A DNA stretch of 64,000 nt from Coptis chinensis (GCA_015680905.1 CM027378.1:13497001-13561000), one strand, 5' to 3'; shown: positions 45,277 to 55,860, numbered from the stretch's first letter. The notes: generated by a model from the letters alone, not told the origin. Numbers and translations are program-made.

Positions 45277-46728
45277 ATGGCTTCTCGAAAAACAAACAAC
45301 GGTGAAAGTATCCCTTTTACCGCGCAAGTTCAGCATTCACCTTCTGCTGGGAATTCGCTTTCCAAGTCCGATGGTCCTCGGCCATCTGCGACTGAGAGAG
45401 TGGGTATTCATGTATCTGATCCATCAACACAGGTAGACCGTCGTCTCTGACAATTGGAGATGAAGAATAACAATATGAAGAAACAACTGCGTCAACTTCT
45501 TGAAGATGATTCAGGGTCCACGGCAAAAAGTGTTTGGGATCGTTTGAACATTGAAGCATCTCTGTCAAAGACTCGGAGTACAAACTCCTGCACCAAGAGA
45601 AACCGTGCGAGTCGCTTACGAAAGGTTTTGCACAAACAGAATGTGCAACGCCGAAAGCCTACACTTTCCAGTGTAATCGTAAGCGAATCCACAAACTCCT
45701 CTGCCGACCTTGATGCCGACCACCCTGTAAGGGATCACCAACTCACAAAAGATCTCATGACGAAAACCGGTTTAGCCGATTCGAACCGTACTAAGGGAGA
45801 TTGGCAAAATATCCATATAGGTCAGCAAGGTAGACTACCTAACCAATGAAAAACCAATGAAGTTTCTACCCCAAGCTCTAGAAGGGGTAGGCAAGCCACT
45901 GCAAGTCCTCATCCCAACAGCAGTATGCGCCGATCTCGACAGCAGCACTATTCACCAAGCAGTTCCAGTTCACAACCTAGTCACTCAAGTTATAGCCCTA
46001 ATCCAAGAGCTCATTGTCGGCCAAAGTATGTTGACAATGGTAGCCATGGAGATGGAGACTCACTTACATCAGGTCAAGAAAATGGCTGTGACAGTTTAGC
46101 ACTCCGTCCATATTCTCCCGATGTTCACCATAGGAGAAGAAGGAACCAAAATTCACTACTGGCTCGGTCACCTTCACCTGCATGGATGGGTCGACGAGAA
46201 CTCACTCCACCTCTTCCGAAGAAATCTTGGCCAAAACGTCAATAGTTCGGTCGTGACCATCGTCAAGAGAATGTTCCATTTTCTAAACGACGTCTCCATG
46301 AAATGATACTGAAGGCTGTTAATGATAAGGAGTCATGAGAAAACAAAATACGAAATCTCGCTATAGAGAGTGGTATCGATTCTCCCTTCTCTCTCCGAAT
46401 CCAAACAACCGTTCATCACAAGGACTTCAAGCAGCCAGAATTCGAAAAGTATGATGAGATTGATGGAGATCCTTTGATGCATCTTGTTAATTATAGAAAC
46501 AAGATGATCTTATGGACTTTCGATGATGCTCTTCTTTGCAAATTATTCCCATCCACACTCATTGGAATTGAGTCGATGAGATGGTTTAACATGCTTCCAG
46601 AAAGATCCATCCACAATTTTATTGATCTTGCATATAAGTTTGCCGAGCATTTTCATCACAATTGGAAAGATCCGAAAAATATTGATTCTCTATTCAGTAT
46701 TAAACAACAAAAGGATGAAAAGCTCAGT
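45277..46728 (+). pseudogene. gag of the Tat element
   Basis: Starts MASRKTNNGESIPF at 45277. The frame is open to 45849 apart from one TGA at 45448-45450 (RRL*QLEMKN). After a shifted Ser/Pro/Arg-rich stretch (45860-46310), the capsid-type gag domain appears at about 46340-46728: QPEFEKYDEIDGDPLMHLVN, MRWFNMLPERSIHNFIDL, FAEHFHHN and SLFSIKQQKDEKLS. At about 46728 it joins directly to RT sequence, so the rest of gag, the protease and the first RT half are deleted. Confidence 0.8.
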
Positions 46729-47637
46729 AAGGTAATGCCTTTCGGTCTAAAAAATGCACCGGCAACATATCAGAAATTCATAAATACATCATTTTCAGAC
46801 TTCTTAGGCAAGTTTATGGAAGCTTATATTGACAATATGGTCATCAAGTCACATGAAGAGTCTTCTCACCTTCATCACTTGCAAAAATTCTTTGATCTGC
46901 TTGTGCATATTCGAATGCGTCTAAATCTAACAAAAGATGCATTTGGGTTAGCATCGGGTAAATTTCTTGGATATCTTATGACCAAATGAGGCATTGAATC
47001 TAATCCTGATCAAATCCATGCAATTACCGAAATGCCCTCGCCAAAAACAAAGAAGCAGATCTAGCAACTTACGGGTAGGATAGCCGCTTTGGGTAGATTT
47101 ATCTCAAAATATTCAGATCGGCTCCACCCCTTTTTTCAAGCCATTAAGGGATCCCCACAATGGACAAATGAGTGTGACGTAGCTTTTCAGAAAATGAAAG
47201 AATACCTAGTACAGCTGCCAATTCTTGCTAGTCCGACCACTAGACAAACAATTGGCATATATTTGGCAGCATCAGAAATAGTTGTGTGTGTCGTCTTATT
47301 CACTGATGATGAAAATGAACAACCAATTTTCTTCATAAGTAAGACCCTTACAGCTCCAGAAGCAAGGTATTCACAGATTGAGAAAATAGCTCTCTCACTT
47401 GTCCATAGTGCACGAAGGTTGAAGCCTTATTTCCAAGGGCGTATCATCAATGTCTACACTGAATACCCCTTGAGAAAAGTTCTTCAAAATGCTGATTCGA
47501 GCCGATTAGCAGAATGGGAAACATATTTGAGTGCCTATGAAATTATCTACAAAGCCCGATCATCTGAGAAAGGCCACGCAATGGCATTACTTATGGCCGA
47601 TTTTCCTGTCGATGACATACCGATCATGGAAGAGTAG
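46729..47637 (+). pseudogene. reverse transcriptase (second half) and RNase H of the Tat element
   Basis: Begins MPFGLKNAPATYQKF, the motif after the RT fingers, continues AYIDNMVIKS at 46822 onward (usual form Y-V-D-D: the second catalytic Asp is Asn here), and LGYLMTK then a TGA at 46987-46989. The thumb and RNase H follow in 47089-47637: ALGRFISKYSDRLHPFF, FFISKTLTAPEARYSQIEK, YTEYPLRKVLQ. The first RT Asp region is missing through the gag-RT deletion, so the enzyme cannot be active. Confidence 0.87.
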
Positions 47638-47659
47638 TTTGAGGAAGCTCCTCCTAATC

Positions 47660-48060
47660 CACAACAAGGATCGGCTGATCCATCCTTCTTTATGGATTCT
47701 ACACACAGACAGTTCTAAGAACAAATCAGGTTCAAGTCTTGGTTGTGTTTTGATCTGACCTGATGGCGAGAAAATTGAAAAATCTGTTTGCCTCAGATTT
47801 TGCGCATCAAACAATGAAGCTGAATATGAAGCGGTTCTTTATGCAATGCGAACAACACTTGACCTGGGGGCAACAAAGATCGAGTTATTCACTGACTCAA
47901 AGTTTGTTGCGAATCAATTTGGCGGATCTTTTGTTGCTCGAAATGATAGGATGGCTACATATGTCCAAAAAATGCATGAGCTATCCATTGTAGTTCACTA
48001 ACGCTCTCGCAATGATAATTGTCATGCCGATGCCTTAGCCTATCTCTTTGCCGCAGTTGA
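47660..48060 (+). pseudogene. second (archaeal-like) RNase H of the Tat element
   Basis: A further RNase H between the usual RNase H and integrase, as known for the Tat lineage. Motifs in order: LHTDSSKNKSGSSLGCVLI (first Asp, about 47699), CASNNEAEYEAVLYAM (Glu), ELFTDSKFVANQ (second Asp), and NDNCHADALA (last Asp, about 48013-48042). In-frame stops at 47756-47758 (TGA) and near 48001 (TAA) break it. All four catalytic acids are still visible. It has been proposed to improve replication of these elements; here it is a relic. Confidence 0.8.
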
Positions 48061-48382
48061 TGTTAACAATGAAAGAAAAATCTATATTGATTTCCAACCT
48101 TTTCCAAGCATAACTGTTATAGAAGAACATGTTCAAAACTTATATATTGCTCATCTATGCTATTTCCAGACGACATCTTGGAATTTCGAATTCAAGCAAG
48201 TATATGTCGTAACAACAAGGAAAAGAAAGAGAGAAGAGCTAGCTTAATCGGCCGACACAAGTTCAGCATCTCACTCAGAGGAAGCAGCTCAAGAAGATTT
48301 AGCCGACCATCAAGATTTGGCTGATCATCGTTTTGAAAGTGAATCTCCATTCACATAGGATGCCGACCAAAGCAATGTCGAT
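48061..48382 (+). other. acidic linker between second RNase H and integrase
   Basis: Degenerate acidic sequence, for example HSEEAAQEDLADHQDLADH with an internal LADH repeat, in broken frames. No fold recognised. Confidence 0.5.
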
Positions 48383-49717
48383 ATGGAAGATGAGTCCCAT
48401 GAAGCAAATAATTCTCCAGAAGTACCACATTTGGATCTCCAATCTATCGACGGTGATTCTTCACCAGATGATTGGAGACCTACTTGTTTAGAATTTCTAC
48501 AACATGGAACTTTACCTGAAGATTCGTCACTTTCCTACAAAATTAAGAGAGATGCCTGGAAATTTGTCATATTTCCAAATTCTAAAGGCAAGCTCCTACT
48601 TTATAGGAAAACAAACAATTTCAATCCTCTTCTCAGATGTCTTTCCAAAGATCATGGTCATCTAGTTCTCTAAGAAATACACTATGGACTTTGTGGAAAC
48701 CATTCTAGGGGACATAGTCTTACACATAAAGCCATGACTCAAGGATACTGGTGGCCTAGCATGCAAAGACACTCAGCGGAATTTGCCCAAAAATGCATAC
48801 CATGTCAAACACATGCAAATATGGGCAAAATTCCAACAATGGAACTCCACCCAATTCTAAGCCCTTGGCCTTTTGCAAAATGGGGATTGGATATTGTGGG
48901 ACCCCTACCAAAGGCTCCTGGAAGCGTACGATTCTTATTGGTTGCGACTGATTATTTTACTAAATGGGTAGAAGCTCAACCGCTTGTCAACATCTCAGGA
49001 ACAGATGTACGACATTTCTTATGGAAAGACATCGTTTTTCGATTTGGAATTCTATTTAACATCGTCTCTGACAACGGTAAACAATTTGATGCGGAAGAAA
49101 TTCACAAATTTTGCGCCTCACTAAAAATTCAGCATAATTTTTCCGCTCCATATTATCCACAAGCAAATGGACAAGCAGAAGTAACCAATAAGACGATTCT
49201 CTCGACTTTGAAGAAGAAGCTTAATGAAGCAAAAGGAAATTGGGTTAAAGAGTTGCCAGCAGTGCTTTAGGCTTATCGCACTACTCCAAAGCATTCTACC
49301 AATCTTTCCCCTTTCAACCTAACTTATGGCATGGATGTTGTCCTCCAGACAGAATTAATTGCACCAACTACAAGGACAGAAGTGGTACAAACTGGAAACA
49401 ATGATGCTGCTCTAACTTTGTTGGCATACTCAATCGATAAAACTCAAGAAGAAGCTTTACAATGTCTAATAAAATATCAGGCAGACATGAAACACAAATA
49501 TGATAGAAAGCTTCGCCTCAAGAGTTTTGAACCAGAAGATTGGGTACTTAGCCGAAAACAGAAGCTCATTGAATCTGGGAAGCTGTCAGAGAATTGGGAA
49601 GGACCGTTCATCACTGATAGGCCAGCATCTAAAGGGTCTTATTTCATTCGTAGAATCTCTGGAGAAAAAGTTGCCAAGCCATGGACTGCTTTTCATTTGA
49701 AAAAGTTTTATCGTTGA
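48383..49717 (+). pseudogene. integrase of the Tat element
   Basis: Zinc-binding part (HYGLCGNHSRG, then CIPCQTH), catalytic core with WGLDIVGPLPKAPG (Asp at 48890-48892), NIVSDNGKQF (second Asp) and YPQANGQAEVTNKTI (Glu), then the C-terminal domain ending ENWEGPFIT..PWTAFHLKKFYR at 49717. All three DDE residues are present. Stops near 48672 and at 49268-49270 break the frame; the second replaces Glu or Gln before AYRTTPKHST. It is the best preserved domain of the element. Confidence 0.9.
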
Positions 49718-49794
49718 ATGTTTTGTTCTTCATTCATTGTAATCATTTCATAATTCAATAAAATTCGATCCATCTTTCGTTTTAACTAGGAATC

Positions 49795-50325
49795 AAATAC
49801 CCCAAATTTCATTACGTTATCATTACACTATGGGGGCAGCGACACCCCAAATTTCATTACGTTATCATTACACTTTGGGGGCGTCAACACCCCAAATTTC
49901 ATTACGTTATCATTATACTGTGGGGATGACGACGCAACAAATTTCATTACGTTATCATTACACTTACACTGTGGGGGCAACGACACCCCAAATTTAATTT
50001 TGTTCTCATTAAACTATGGGGGTGACAACACCCCAAATTTCATTATGTTATCATTAAACTATGGGGGCGGCGACACCCCAAATTTCATTATATTATCATT
50101 ACACTATGGGGAAACGACTCCCCAAATTTCATTATGTTATCATTATACTATGGGGGCGACGACACCATAAATTTCATTATGATATTTTAACTATGGGGGT
50201 GGCGACACCCCAAATTTCATTATGTTATCATTACACTTTGGGAGCGGCGACACCCCAAATTTCATTACGTTATCATTATATTATGGGGGCGGCGACACCC
50301 CAATTACGTTATCCATAATAGTTAT
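49795..50325 (+). repeat. 45-bp tandem array after integrase
   Basis: Twelve units with CAAATTTCATTA at 49803, 49848, 49893, 49938, 49989, 50034, 50079, 50123, 50168 (altered), 50211, 50256 and 50301. Period 45 bp, with one +6 and small -1/-2 variants. Each holds CTATGGGGGCGGCGACACCC. Since 45 is a multiple of three, an open frame (50061-50318) arises by chance; it is not a gene. It is in the 3' untranslated part of the Tat element. Confidence 0.95.
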
Positions 50326-50520
50326 ATCTATTTTTCCGACATACCTCAAGGCCAGATTACCCAACTCTTATATATTTTGACCGACCTATTCTGATTACCA
50401 ATCTAATAAAAAATATATAAAATCCAAATATCATGAATACAATGAAAAAAAAAACCATAATCGAGAAAGAAAAAACCATAACCTAACCTCACATCATCCT
50501 AACAATAAAAAACAAATACT
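50326..50520 (+). other. short spacer, no feature
   Basis: AT-rich spacer between the 45-bp array and the end of the antisense gene. No terminal repeat seen. Confidence 0.5.
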
Positions 50521-51555
50521 TCACTCAAGAAGTTGCGGCATAATACTATCCTCCACTGGAACTGGAACACCTTTTAGATCCGACGGTGATATATCTTCCA
50601 ACTTCTTATAACACATAGTATAATAATCTGACAGCTGCTGCAATTTTTCCTGTTTCTCAGAATCTCTCGATTTCCAAAGTCCAACACTTGCCGATGCTTC
50701 ACGCAACAACGCCCCAAATTTCTTAGTTTCAACTGCATGCTTCTCAATCATATCATCCTTCTTTTTACACCCAACCCTAAAATTTTCCACCCTCTCATGA
50801 TATTCATCTAACTCCTTCTTCAAAAATGCATTCTCTTCCAATAATACCTTGTAGTCTCCTCTAATCCCCTCAGCCTCGCATACTCTTTTAGCCAATTCAA
50901 ATTTCTCACATTTTAAAATCTCAACTTTATCACTCAAAACCTTCTGCTCCATGAGAACAACAATTTCTTGATTCTGTTTCGACAATTCAGCTTTCATGAT
51001 ATTCATTTTCATCTCATAGTCATGCAAAACTACTTCATTTCTCATAAGTACTCCTCTCAATTATTCATTCTCCTAAAAGATGAGCTCTCTCTCCTTCCAA
51101 ATATTTCTCAATCTCACATATTCACTGGCTTTAATCTTATAATTTTCTTTAGCTTCTAAGATTTCTGTAGCACAATCCCCAAGCTTCGACGCCTAAGAGA
51201 ACAAAAATAATGTGTTAAAAAAAAAAAAAAAACACACACACACACACACAAACAAATTACCTTTTCAAGCTTTGAATTCAACATACTAACGGTTTTTACA
51301 AAATCTACACTTTGTTGATAATCCAAACATAATAACTTTGGATCTGAAATATTAGACAAAATGATTTAAAATAATAATATATAATAAGAAGTAAATATTA
51401 TAAAAATAACTATTCAACATCTAACTTTCAATTGACAAGGCTTGCACGTCTAGAGTGATGAGCACAGGCGTTCTAGAACTGCCGCTCATCCCTGGCTGCA
51501 ATGAAGAAGGTACAGTTGAGCCAACAATGATGTTGGTACTAACCACAATAGACAC
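50521..51555 (-). pseudogene. antisense spliced coiled-coil gene (Tat additional ORF candidate)
   Basis: Minus-strand gene with at least three exons. Exon from about 51555: STVPSSLQPGMSGSSRTPVL; exon about 51345-51262: PKLLCLDYQQSVDFVKTV, bounded by AG and GTAATT; last exon from 51193: ASKLGDCATEILEAKENYK onward to the stop at 50521, about 220 residues. The last exon is a long heptad-rich coiled coil (ELAKRVCEAEGIRGDYKVLL) and has two stops near 51075 and 51065. The intron holds a GT-repeat plus T-run. Position after integrase, antisense, fits the additional ORF known in Tat elements; the family's plant mobile domain would lie upstream, beyond the CACTA insertion. A host gene piece is the alternative. 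Confidence 0.6.
51217..51252. repeat. A-run and (CA)n microsatellite in an intron
   Basis: About 15 A followed by a CA dinucleotide run inside the intron of the antisense coiled-coil gene. Confidence 0.9.
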
Positions 51556-51559
51556 TTCT

Positions 51560-51577
51560 CACTACTAAAAGAAGGGC
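51560..51577 (-). repeat. CACTA terminal inverted repeat (one end)
   Basis: CACTACTAAAAGAAGGGC, with the diagnostic CACTA start. TCT directly left would be the 3-bp target duplication. The mate lies outside the window. Confidence 0.8.
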
Positions 51578-52450
51578 TTTTTGTGTCATTTTTTAAGTGA
51601 CACAAGAAGTCACTTGTGTCACTTTTGAAACTAATTCTGGAGTGACCTATAAGCCCCCGACACATAAAGTTCTACCAAAAGTGACACAAAAGCCTTACTA
51701 AATGTGTCACTTTTTGTTAATAAAAGTGACACTTAAGAATAACCTCTTGTGTCACTTTTAAGAAAGAGTGTCACAGTGCTTATCAAAAGTGACACTAGTT
51801 GTATCCGTTTAGAACTAGAGTGAGACATAATTTAAGTTAAAAGTGACACATTAAATATACTAGTTGTGTCACTTTTTGGACCGTGAGTGAGACATAAATC
51901 GTCAAAAGTGACACATTAAATATACTAGTTGTTGTCACTTTTGGACTAGAGTGAGACATAAATACGTCAAAAGTGACACATTAAGTATACTAGTTGTGTC
52001 ACTTTTTGGACCAGAGACATAGAATGCGTCAAAAGTGACACATTAAGTATACTAGTTGTGTCACTTTTAGACCGTGAGTGAGACATAAATGCGTCAAAAG
52101 TGACACATTAAATATACTAGTTGTGTCACTTTTGGACCAGAGAGAGAACATAAAATGCGTCAAAAGTGACACATTTAGTATACTAGTTGTGTCACTTTTT
52201 GGACCGAGAGTGAGACATAAATCGTCAAAAGTGACACATTAAATATACTAGTTGTTGTGTCACTTTTGGACCGAGAACAGACATAAAGTCGTCAAAAGTG
52301 ACACAAAAAGCCCCTTACTTCTTGTGTCACTTTTGGGAATCAACTCCATATAACTTCATTATGAAAAAAAGAAAGCGACACATAAGAGTGGTCAGTTGTG
52401 TCACTTTGAATAGATATTATGTCACTTTTTTCAAAAGTGAGACAAATGAA
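51578..52450. repeat. CACTA subterminal repeats
   Basis: AAAAGTGACAC and its reverse complement GTGTCACTTTT alternate through the region. From 51841 to about 52310 they form eight tandem units of about 65 bp (unit starts AAGTGACACA at 51841, 51906, 51971, 52033, 52098, 52164, 52229, 52296), each with an inverted pair around ATTAAATATACTAGTTG. Such arrays bind the second transposon protein (TNPA-type) in En/Spm. No gene here. Confidence 0.92.
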
Positions 52451-53040
52451 AATAATTTTTTTTAAAAACATTTTCTCATTTTAGTATTCGATCGTATTCA
52501 TTTCTCAACCTGCATCCTATACGTCATAACCAAAATCCCATTAACCTGCTTTATGACATAAACAACATCCACATACATTTATCAAAACATCACAACCAAA
52601 ATCACTTTAACTCCGCTTTATGATACTGGAAACAACATCCACTCGAGAAGAAAGAAACAACATTCAAAACAATTAACTTCTATTGATTTCATCGATCAAA
52701 CCAAGTATTTTTCATCTAGTTTGACTCCCAACAAAAGAAGTCATTCCAATACCAAAAGAATCATAATTAAAAAAAAACAAAAAAAAAAAAAAACAACAAC
52801 TACATAACGCCAATACTATCCTAGCAATATCTTAGCTTGTTGTGCGCACTTCCAACACCAAAAACCTAGCTGCCATCTATTCATCTGTTAATCGATCCAT
52901 GACACCTGCATCATATCATGAAGTCGTCATTCCACTATGACTAGTATATAAAATTAAAAAACAAGTGAATCAAGAAGGGTATATTATACAAGTAAGAAAA
53001 AAAAAAACGATAAGAAAAGTATATATACATAAACAAAGGG
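52451..53040. other. unassigned CACTA 3' sequence
   Basis: AT-rich, with an A-run near 52770-52790. Probably 3' untranslated or intronic sequence of the second CACTA gene. No coding recognised. Confidence 0.4.
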
Positions 53041-53289
53041 AAAATATGGAAACCCACTTACCCAAATTAACTACTCGATAAATTGTTGGATAAAGTCGAT
53101 GAATTCAAGACGAAGTTCATCTATTTCATTGGTGTAACTCTTCTTGCTAGAGAACTCCAATACTTGCTCGAATTTAAAAATATATTATAAATATTATGAA
53201 AATAAATGATGCGAGGCAATGCATTGCCTACCATATTTACAAATGCACCAATTTATAAGCTAGCTAAGACTATATGAAAAATAATGCTA

Positions 53290-54260
53290 CTTTGTAGTCA
53301 CCTTCTTTTTTATCGGTGGACCAGGATTCTCTACTAAATCTCGCATAAAGCGCAATACATAATATCCGCATACAATCCCTCCTTGTTGTTGTGGGCACTA
53401 TACATAATTAATACTTGCATTAACACATACACAAATTGAAAGATACTTTGTATTGTATTCCAAAGAAACTAAGCTTACTGTCACATAGTTCCAATTTGGA
53501 TTTGGATTCATCTTTCTCTTTCCTTTGGACATATTTGATGTCTTGATCGCACTGAAAATGAAAATGCATTTGTTTCATTCTCATTATTTTCAAGATAGAA
53601 TCAAATATACAATGAAAAATACAATAAATAAATACTAAACTCACGTGTTTACTAATAATTTAAAAGCTGGATCCGGCGGCCCACGAAAATCTTTTAAAGA
53701 ATCCAACCAGTACACTTCCATTGATGGTATGTCAAGAACCATTAAGACCCAATGCCCCCTACATGACCAGTTATGTGGATACAAATTCAATTAAATACTT
53801 TTAATTATATAACCAATCGGAAAAAAATAAATAAAAATAAAATAATTTTAATTATATGAAAATAATGTATATGTACTACAAATGTATAAACACAGTTACC
53901 ACCGTGTTGAAAGGAATTAAAAGCACACGATCACCGTGTTCTTCATAACTTCTGAATATATCGAGCCTTCTCATCATCTTTTGTATAAATAGTAAAACTT
54001 TCTCGGGTTACCAAATGCATACTTTGCTCGAGCAATTCCAAAAGTCGCATATAAATATCTACAACATATATATACATTCATTTAAGTCATCGCGATGAAA
54101 AGTTAAATTATAACTAACACAAATAAGTTCACCAAATTATTCATACCTCATGTAGGAGATAATGCAAATACCATTTAACATTCTCTTCTCACACACATCC
54201 ATCAACTCATCTTTTTGAAACTTCGTACTTCCTCCATCTCATCATGGAAAAGAGTTCCAA
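53290..54260 (-). pseudogene. Ulp1/C48-type cysteine protease domain of CACTA gene 2
   Basis: C-terminal domain of the CACTA second protein, related to SUMO proteases. On the minus strand, an exon around 53790-53650 reads RGHWVLMVLDIPSMEVYWLD with the catalytic His (CAT, 53752-53754) and Asp of LDSL (GAT, 53701-53703). A later exon around 53400-53300 reads CPQQQGGIVCGYYVLRFMRD with the Gln and the catalytic Cys (TGC, 53368-53370). Upstream exon pieces (about 54200-53950) read GICIISYMRYLYATFGIARA. Order His, Asp, Gln, Cys is that of the C48 family. Introns separate the pieces. Ulp1-like domains are known in plant CACTA and Mutator-like (KI) elements; their role there is unclear. Confidence 0.8.
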
Positions 54261-54714
54261 CCATTGGAACTTCTATAAAAGCGTTTTTTTTCACTATTTT
54301 GTCGACACAATCCACAAACTTTCTGATCTTATATTGAATCTTGCCCGCTGAAGTGGAATATGCTTATCTACCTAACAAAAGTTGATGAACAAAATTGATG
54401 TTTATATAACAAAATTAAATAAATTACCATACAAATATCCATATCCTTATACTACCTCGTCACTTTTAAGTATCACAAGTTCCTTAGGCCATGCCACAAA
54501 CGAAGTTTTATCTTGCATCTTTAACAAATACATGTTCATCGCCGTTTCGAACTGGGAGAAAGGCATCACCACACAATGCTTTATTTATTGAGACCTTCAT
54601 ATATGACTCTCCCAAAGGCATGTTGTGAACGGTATCCTCCGCCCCTTCCTTGCTAAAACACGACCTTCGGCAACAATGTTGTCTTTAGATCCCAATGCCA
54701 ATCTACAATCTTGG

Positions 54715-55218
54715 TCCTATAACAAATAAGCAAAACAAAGACAGCATTATCTAGTAACAAATTTGACACAAACATTTAATCAACCTTTTTAATTAAGAAA
54801 ATATTTTTTTTACCTTCCCATCTTTAGCTTTAAGTTTTTCGGAATCCACAATGCTCTTTCCGTTGTCTATTTTTGACTATACGACAAAGTGTACATCAAG
54901 TTAGTATATGTGAAGCACTTGGAATAAAAGAATGAAAAAAAACTACGTATCATTCCCTGCATTTACTCCTATAACAAATAAGCAAAACAAAAACAACATT
55001 ATCTAGTAACAAATTTGACACAAACATTTAATCAACCTTTTTAATTAAGAAAATATTTTTTTTACCTTCCCATCTTTAGCTTTAAGTTTTTCGGAATCCA
55101 CAATGCTCTTTCCGTTGTCTATTTTGACTATATGACCGAAGTGTACATCAAGTTAGTATATGTGAAGCACTTGGAATAAAGGAATGAAAAAGCTACGTTA
55201 TCATTCCCCTCGCATTTA
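54715..55218 (-). repeat. 252-bp tandem duplication with an exon
   Basis: TCCTATAACAAATAAGC at 54715 recurs at 54967 and the next 250 bp repeat almost identically, for example ATTTGACACAAACATTTAA and TTTTTCGGAATCCACAATGC. Each copy holds a minus-strand exon reading DNGKSIVDSEKLKAKDGK between splice-like borders. Recent by its high similarity. Confidence 0.9.
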
Positions 55219-55429
55219 TTATACCACAATGAATATAACATGGTTAAGGCAACTATAGAATGAGCTTACTCAGTACATTTTTCGACTTAAGTTTTACTGA
55301 AGTCACACCTTTTTGTTGACCACCATCTTTTCTCTATACATTAAATATGAGTTTAGTTAAAGAGAACACTTTCGAAATATGTAGAAAATCAAAAATACAA
55401 ATTTAAAGCCAAAAAAAACTTACCCGCTT

Positions 55430-55860
55430 AGACTTGCCAATCACCTTATGCCTATTATCACTTTTGGCACTATTGATTCCACATTTTCTAATGGCAACGA
55501 GTTGACGAAGTTTTGGTCCTTGCTTGAGCAACTCGCTCAACAGTTAAATGTCGTCATTTGGTGAATTAGTCTCACCTTGTTCTTTAAGCACATGTAGCAC
55601 CAAAATTTTCAACTTCTCGCTTTTGAGCTTCTTTCTCTTTCAACTTCACTTCCAAATCCTCGTGATATTTCTTTGATCTTTTATTAGGAAGATTGAAGTA
55701 CATAGTGGGAGTCGATATTGTCCACCGCCTCTAATCTTCGACCACTAGGCTCTGGAGTTCCCAATGCCATAGTAAGTATGTCATTCTTTCCTTCCGTTGC
55801 CAAAACCCCCTCCTCTACCTTATTTTTCAGCTCCTCCTGCAAAAATAGATATAAAATTCA
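55430..55860 (-). pseudogene. central region of CACTA gene 2
   Basis: Minus-strand fragments NDILTMALGTPEPSGRRLEAV (around 55780-55730, a block conserved in CACTA second proteins), then SPNDDI, LLSELLKQGPKLRQLVAIRK (around 55545-55490). Charged, probably coiled-coil sequence between. It connects the transposase-24-like part (60090-61099) with the protease (53290-54260) once the captured block is taken out. Confidence 0.65.

Larger units (their letters stand above)
44458..51559 (+). mobile_element. Tat-lineage Ty3/gypsy element, internally deleted
   Basis: Plus-oriented element: 5' LTR (44458-45223), primer site from 45228, gag, deletion, RT second half, RNase H, a second RNase H, integrase (to 49717), a 45-bp tandem array, and an antisense coiled-coil gene cut at 51560 by a CACTA element. 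Dual RNase H, satellite-like 3' repeats and an extra antisense ORF are all recorded features of the Tat group. No 3' LTR is in the window; it may lie beyond the CACTA element. Confidence 0.85.

Noticed and set aside
50061-50318. Open frame made of 15-residue repeats
   Set aside because: It arises because the 45-bp tandem unit is a multiple of three and lacks stops; no start context or homology.
49795-50325. Regular spaced repeats resembling a CRISPR array
   Set aside because: The whole 45-bp unit repeats, without unique spacers, and it lies in a plant retrotransposon. Same for the 41-bp and 65-bp arrays.
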